Both the position numbers and the translations under genes were made by a program. The notes under the pieces are model-generated. The model was given only the letters and a program-made list of their open reading frames with translations. It was not told the origin of the DNA and searched no databases. This document shows, piece after piece, positions 4,811 to 8,488 of a stretch of 8,488 nt of DNA. Each line of letters opens with the position of its first letter. Position 1 is the stretch's first letter. The DNA lies in contig JBGOUV010000300.1 in NCBI GenBank assembly GCA_041477815.1, positions 1 to 8,488 on the forward strand. Reading direction: 5' to 3'. Source of the DNA: JBGOUV01 sp041477815 (GTDB lineage: Bacteria > Acidobacteriota > Terriglobia > Bryobacterales > JACQDG01).

Positions 4811-5581
4811 TTAGTTGCCGGCCACGAGGTGCGCGCGGCGGTTCCGCTGCCAGCAACCCTCGTTGGACTCGGTGCACTGGGGCCGCTCCTTGCCGTAGCT
4901 GATGACGCTCAGGCGATCGCCCGGAACGCCCAACTGCACCAGAAACTCCTTGGCCGCATTGGCGCGGCGATCGCCCAAGCCGAGGTTGTACTCGGCCGAG
5001 CCCCGCTCGTCGCAATGACCCTCCAGGACCACGCGAGAGTTCGGGAACTCCCGGATCATGGCCTTGAGAGCGTCGGCGTTGGAGGTGAGGCTGGCGCGGG
5101 CGTCGTCGCGAATGTCGCTGCTGTCGTAATCGAAGTAGGCATCCTGGACACGACGCGCCAACTCCTCGCTAAAGACCCTGGGCGGCGCCGGCGGCGGCGC
5201 CGGCGGCGCGGCGGCCCGCACCGTCACCGTGGCGCTGGCGGTGGCGTTGCCTCCCGCTCCGGTGGCCGTAATCGTGTAACTGGTGGTCGCGGTGGGTGAC
5301 ACCGAGCGGGTTCCGCTGGTTCCCACGGTCCCGATGCCGCCGCTAATCGACGCCCCGGTGGCCTCGGTGGAGCTCCAGCGCAGGGTAGCCGACTGGCCGC
5401 GCTCGATGGAGCTGGGCTCGGCCGTAAGGGACACGGTGGGCCGCTTGGCCGCCTGCTGCGTCGTCATGGCTTCTTTCGGCGCAGGCGGTGGGGGCGGGGG
5501 TGCTTTCTTCTTGCATCCCGCCGCGAACAACACCAGGGTGAGGCCCAACGTGATCAGAATGGCTTGCTGCTTCCGTCTCAT
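4811..5581 (-). CDS. pal: Peptidoglycan-associated lipoprotein Pal with extra Ig-like domain
   Basis: The 256-residue outer-membrane lipoprotein anchors the outer membrane to peptidoglycan and partners TolB. Residues 1-22 are a lipoprotein signal with lipobox FAAGC, Cys23 being the lipidated residue. A Lys/Pro-rich linker (24-48) leads to an Ig-like beta domain (about 49-122: PSSIERGQSATLRWSS, TTSYTITATG). A second Pro/Ala linker (123-134) and the OmpA-like domain (about 138-256) follow. The latter has FDYDSSDI, GHCDERGSAEYN and LGDRRA; Asp191 and Arg206 correspond to the diaminopimelate-binding pair of OmpA-like domains. E. coli Pal is about 170 residues; the excess here is the Ig-like part. 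The ATG has AGGAGG (5599-5594) twelve bases upstream, a long but usable spacing. The tolB stop lies 60 bases upstream. Confidence 0.95.
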   Translation of the reverse strand: MRRKQQAILITLGLTLVLFAAGCKKKAPPPPPPAPKEAMTTQQAAKRPTVSLTAEPSSIERGQSATLRWSSTEATGASISGGIGTVGTSGTRSVSPTATTSYTITATGAGGNATASATVTVRAAAPPAPPPAPPRVFSEELARRVQDAYFDYDSSDIRDDARASLTSNADALKAMIREFPNSRVVLEGHCDERGSAEYNLGLGDRRANAAKEFLVQLGVPGDRLSVISYGKERPQCTESNEGCWQRNRRAHLVAGN

Positions 5582-5641
5582 TTCTTTCAGTTGCCTCCTA
5601 AAGAATCTGTCAGGTTCTTTGCGAACTCAGTTTCTTGCAGC

Positions 5642-7045
5642 CTACTTTACCCCCCACACGGGCGATTCGTTCTTGCCCGACTGGGTCAACTGTTTGGGAT
5701 TCGTCCCATCGGCCAGCATGGTCCAGACCTGCTGCCCTCCGGCGCGATTCGAGGAGAACGCCAGGTGCCTGCCGTCGGGGGCCCAGGTCGGGTGCTCGTT
5801 GCGTCCGGCCCCGAACGTCAACTGCGTCAGGGTCTGGGTGGCCACTTCCATAATGAAGATATTGTAGTTGCCGGGCTCGAAGCCCTTCGTCCAGGCGAAG
5901 GCCAGGCGTTGTCCGTCCGGCGACCAGGCCGGATTCACAGCATCGCCGCCTCCCGAAACGAGGCGGCGGACGTTGGAGCCGTCCGCATCCATCAGGTATA
6001 TCTGCGGAGGTCCCGCTCCGCCTCTTACAAATGCAATCTGCCCGCCCATGCGGGGATTGAACTTCGGCTCCATGTCCACGCCCAGCGAATTGGAGATACG
6101 CTTCAGGTTTCCCCCGTCTATATTGGCGATGTAGATCTGCGCCCGCCCGCTGACCGTCGACGAGTACGCCAATTGTTTACCGTCCGGCGAGAAGCTCGGC
6201 GTCGCGTTCAGCGATGCCACTTGATTATAGAACGTCAATCGCCGATTGGTTTCCAGCGAATGAATAAAAATGCCGGGGTTGCCGCGGGCGAAGGTGGTGA
6301 AGGCGATCAGGGTCCCGTCGTGGCTGATGTCGGGGTTGATGGTGAGGTTCTTGTATTGGGTGACGGGGACGGGGTTGGACCCGTCGTAGTCCATGGCCCA
6401 GATCTCCTTGTTCCCGGTCCGATTGGAGACAAAATAGATCCTGGAGCCGGCGATTCCGGGACCGCCGCCCAGCTTCTGGAGGATGTCGTTGGCGTACTCG
6501 TGGGCCACCTTGCGGGCGCCGGGCACATCGTGGGCGCTCAGGTACCGCTTCCCGAAGACGTGGGCGGCCCCCGCGTCGGGCTTGGTCACGTCATAGAGCC
6601 AGCCGGAAAGGGCGAAGCGGTCGTTGTCCACGGCGGTCGAGCCGAGGGCCAGGACTTGGGCGGTCACCGGCGGCTGCGACCAGTCGGTGAGCCACGGTCC
6701 CTGGCGCTTGGGCTCCGGGGCCGGCGGGGGCGCTTCTCCCGGCCGCAGACGGCGCGGGGGCTGCGGCGGCGGCTGGAGGGGCGCCTTGAAATCCTCGGGC
6801 TTCTGGGGCGCCTCAGTCGGGTAGAAGCTCTTGGACGCCATCTCGAACACGCCCGAGCTTTCCAGATCGCTCCACAGCGTGGTGTTGAAGGTCTGGAGGA
6901 CCTCGGCCTTGACGCCGGGGCCTTTGAACTCCGGCACCGCGATCTTGATTCTGCCCCGCTCGCCGACGATCTTGATAGTAACGTCCGGCTGCTGGGCCAG
7001 CAGGGCCAGGGCGATTCCGATTCCTGTCGTAATTCGTCGTGTCAT
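5642..7045 (-). CDS. tolB: Tol-Pal system beta-propeller protein TolB
   Basis: The 467-residue periplasmic protein binds Pal and links it to TolA. A short signal peptide (MTRRITTGIGIALALLA) precedes the N-terminal TolB domain (about 20-195), with VPEF, DLESSGVFEM and AHEYANDILQKL. This domain is interrupted at about 79-117 by a Pro-rich stretch (QPPPQPPRRL, EAPPPAPEP) that E. coli TolB lacks. Residues about 198-465 form the propeller, with repeats such as SRIYFVSNRTGNKEIWAMDYDG, SFSPDGKQLAYSS, AWSPDGQRLAF and WAPDGRHLAFSS. The ATG at 7045 is chosen over GTG 7063 because it gives the ATGA overlap with the upstream gene and places the signal peptide at the N-terminus. There is no clear Shine-Dalgarno sequence, so translation probably depends on coupling. 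Confidence 0.95.
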   Translation of the reverse strand: MTRRITTGIGIALALLAQQPDVTIKIVGERGRIKIAVPEFKGPGVKAEVLQTFNTTLWSDLESSGVFEMASKSFYPTEAPQKPEDFKAPLQPPPQPPRRLRPGEAPPPAPEPKRQGPWLTDWSQPPVTAQVLALGSTAVDNDRFALSGWLYDVTKPDAGAAHVFGKRYLSAHDVPGARKVAHEYANDILQKLGGGPGIAGSRIYFVSNRTGNKEIWAMDYDGSNPVPVTQYKNLTINPDISHDGTLIAFTTFARGNPGIFIHSLETNRRLTFYNQVASLNATPSFSPDGKQLAYSSTVSGRAQIYIANIDGGNLKRISNSLGVDMEPKFNPRMGGQIAFVRGGAGPPQIYLMDADGSNVRRLVSGGGDAVNPAWSPDGQRLAFAWTKGFEPGNYNIFIMEVATQTLTQLTFGAGRNEHPTWAPDGRHLAFSSNRAGGQQVWTMLADGTNPKQLTQSGKNESPVWGVK

Positions 7046-7857
7046 CGTTTCAGCTCGAACCACACTTCTGTAGACACCGAACTCTTGCCCAGATCCGAGG
7101 GCAGCGGCGGAACCGGATTCGAGTTCATCACCGAGCGCTGGGCGGCGTAATCGATGGAGGCATTGCCGCTCGACTGCGTCACCCGGATCCCGCGCAGGCT
7201 GCCGTCCCGCTGGATTTCAAAAAATACCACAGTCTTGGGGGCGGTGCGAATGCGCAGGTCCACTTGTCGGAGCTCCCGCTGCCAGTATTCCCCGATCCGG
7301 CGCTGGAGCGCCTCCAGATACCACCCGTGGTGGGCCCCGAAGGGGCTGCCCGCTCCGACCCCGATGCCCACCCCGAAGGCGGCCGGCTGCAGGCCGCTGT
7401 AGGAGGCGGTGTTCACTCCCATGCCTTTCGCGGCGTAGAGCTGGTTGTCCCGCTCCGGCATGTAGGGCCGGAACTTGCGCTCGGGCTCGCGGGGCAGCCG
7501 GAGGGCTTTCTTGGCATTGGGCCCGGGGAGGGCAATAGCGTCGGCGTCGGATTCGGCCGTCTTGGGCTGCGCCTTTCCCTTCTCCGGCGGCGGCGTGGGG
7601 ACGCTGGCCCGGCTGTCGTTGGCCACCGGATTCGCCACCACCGTCTGGGCCGGGGCCAACTGGATGTTCTTGACGATGTTGATGGGGACCGACCCGCCGG
7701 GCAGGGCATTCGGATCGCCCAGAGAGATGCGGTAGCGCGCCGCTATCCAGGAATACAGAAACATCGATGTGAACAGGAACCCGTGCATGACCACGGAGCT
7801 CACAAACGGCCGGGCCAGCCGTTCCCGTTCCGCCAGGGGATCGAAATGGTTGGTCAT
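7042..7857 (-). CDS. TonB/TolA-like energy-transducing protein of the Tol system
   Basis: The 271-residue protein is anchored in the inner membrane by one segment (about 18-39, FVSSVVMHGFLFTSMFLYSW). A Pro-, Ala- and Lys-containing periplasmic stretch follows (about 48-175), with a Gly/Val-rich run (161-171). The C-terminal domain (about 180-271) has WYLEALQRRIGEYW, VVFFEIQRDGSLRGIRVTQSSGN, DYAAQRSV and PPLP, the pattern shared by TonB and TolA C-terminal domains. Its position between tolR and tolB makes the TolA role most likely: coupling the TolQ-TolR proton motor to TolB/Pal. The long helical domain II of E. coli TolA is absent, so many pipelines would name it TonB. It overlaps the genes on both sides by ATGA. 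Confidence 0.88.
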   Translation of the reverse strand: MTNHFDPLAERERLARPFVSSVVMHGFLFTSMFLYSWIAARYRISLGDPNALPGGSVPINIVKNIQLAPAQTVVANPVANDSRASVPTPPPEKGKAQPKTAESDADAIALPGPNAKKALRLPREPERKFRPYMPERDNQLYAAKGMGVNTASYSGLQPAAFGVGIGVGAGSPFGAHHGWYLEALQRRIGEYWQRELRQVDLRIRTAPKTVVFFEIQRDGSLRGIRVTQSSGNASIDYAAQRSVMNSNPVPPLPSDLGKSSVSTEVWFELKR

Positions 7858-8273
7858 CGGCGTTTCTTCGGGGCGTTCTCGAGCGGTTGGGCCACCACGT
7901 TCACCTGGATCTTGGCGCGGCCCAGCTCGGACATCACCTGCACCGGCACCTCCCAGGGGACGGTCTTATCGCACTTCAGGTACGCGCCCCGGTCCTTTCC
8001 CAGCAGCGGCTCCAGTTTCGCGGCCAGGTCGTTGATGTTAACCGGCTGGTCGTTGATCAGCAGCTCCCCCTGGTTCGAGACAATCACCATGGGCATCTCC
8101 TTGGTGGTGTCCGACACCTGTTTGGTCTTGGGGACGTCGACCTCCACTCCGAACTCCATGACGTGCGCCGTGAGCATGAAGATGACCAGGAGCACCAAAA
8201 CTACGTCGACGAAGGGGGTGATGTTGATCTCCGCCATCGCGTTGTCCCGCCGACCCTGCAGTTGGAAGGCCAT
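7854..8273 (-). CDS. tolR: Biopolymer transport protein TolR/ExbD
   Basis: The 139-residue inner-membrane protein is part of the proton-driven TolQ-TolR motor. The N-terminus MAFQLQGRRDNAMAEINITP leads into one membrane segment (about 21-36) in which Asp23, in PFVDVVLVLLVIFM, matches the conserved proton-carrying aspartate of the TolR/ExbD family. The periplasmic domain (about 40-130) includes VEVDVPKTK and a KVQV-like end (AKIQVNVVAQPL). ATG 8273 is chosen because GGAGAG lies eight bases upstream and family members start this way. GTG 8282 would add three residues and overlap the tolQ stop as GTGA. The stop overlaps the following gene's ATG. Confidence 0.94.
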   Translation of the reverse strand: MAFQLQGRRDNAMAEINITPFVDVVLVLLVIFMLTAHVMEFGVEVDVPKTKQVSDTTKEMPMVIVSNQGELLINDQPVNINDLAAKLEPLLGKDRGAYLKCDKTVPWEVPVQVMSELGRAKIQVNVVAQPLENAPKKRR

Positions 8274-8278
8274 AGTGT

Positions 8279-8488
8279 TCACTCTCCGAAACTGCGCTCG
8301 GCCAGGTTGATGAACTCCGAGGCGAAGTCGTCCATGCGCGCGCCGATCTCCTTGATGCGGTGCATGAAATAGTTATAGAAGATCAGGGCCGGGATGGCCG
8401 CCACCAGGCCGAAGGCGGTGGCAATGAGGGCTTCGGCGATGCCGGGCGCCACTGCCCGCAGGCTCGCGCCACCGGCCTGTGCCAGCCC
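8279..8488 (-). CDS. tolQ: TolQ/ExbB proton channel protein, C-terminal 69 residues
   Basis: Only the C-terminal end lies in the window; translation from 8488 is in frame to the TGA at 8281-8279. The fragment contains AVAPGIAEALIATAFGLVAA and IPALIFYNYF, the third membrane segment typical of the MotA/TolQ/ExbB family, including the conserved Thr in LIAT that lines the proton path in ExbB. An amphipathic cytoplasmic tail ends SEFINLAERSFGE. Together with TolR it would form the inner-membrane motor that powers the TolA-like protein. Its neighbours make TolQ more likely than ExbB. Confidence 0.93.
   Translation of the reverse strand, partial: GLAQAGGASLRAVAPGIAEALIATAFGLVAAIPALIFYNYFMHRIKEIGARMDDFASEFINLAERSFGE

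Noticed and set aside
5600..5620. Inverted repeat AAAGAA...TTCTTT between tolB and pal
   Set aside because: Only six A/T-rich pairs with a nine-base loop; too weak to call a terminator or an operator, though it lies next to the pal ribosome binding site.
5564..7150. Long + strand open frames opposite tolB and the TolA-like gene (also 7039-8310)
   Set aside because: They are antisense shadows of well-supported Tol genes, with no recognisable domains.

Overview
The window looks like a piece of a GC-rich Gram-negative chromosome, most likely from an acidobacterium of the Solibacter/Bryobacter type. That assignment is an inference. It rests on the outer-membrane Tol-Pal machinery, an Ig-like domain inside the Pal lipoprotein, a secreted propeller-PHP hydrolase of a kind I recall from Acidobacteria, and the base composition. 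No rRNA or other phylogenetic marker is present.

The window has two parts. Positions 1-1195 (genes on the + strand) are part of an integron gene-cassette array. Two attC recombination sites (464-529 and 1154-1201) can be recognised from their paired boxes with the extra unpaired base on the left arm. The first cassette, cut by the window edge, carries a DUF4160 gene overlapping a DUF2442 gene. The second (524-1195) carries a MazF-type toxin and its antitoxin behind their own extended -10 promoter. No integrase gene is in view. Positions 1202-1306 hold no gene and appear to be the junction between the array and the fixed chromosome.

Positions 1307-8488 (all genes on the - strand, so reading right to left) form the Tol-Pal envelope operon: tolQ/exbB (5' end outside the window), tolR/exbD, a TonB/TolA-like energy-transducing protein, tolB, pal and cpoB (ybgF). 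They are followed by a large secreted protein joining a TolB-like WD40/PD40 propeller to a CehA/McbA-type PHP metallohydrolase domain. TolQ-TolR form the proton-driven motor in the inner membrane. The TolA-like protein spans the periplasm. TolB and Pal work at the outer membrane and peptidoglycan, and CpoB is a periplasmic coiled-coil/TPR regulator. The tolR/tolA and tolA/tolB junctions are ATGA overlaps. A very strong 15-bp hairpin separates pal from cpoB. The propeller-hydrolase gene seems to have its own -10 element placed so that its mRNA would start at or next to the ATG.

The most notable points are the cassette array abutting a housekeeping operon, the attC-encoded tail of the DUF2442 protein, the two apparently leaderless genes, the pal-cpoB hairpin, and the extra domains in Pal and TolB.
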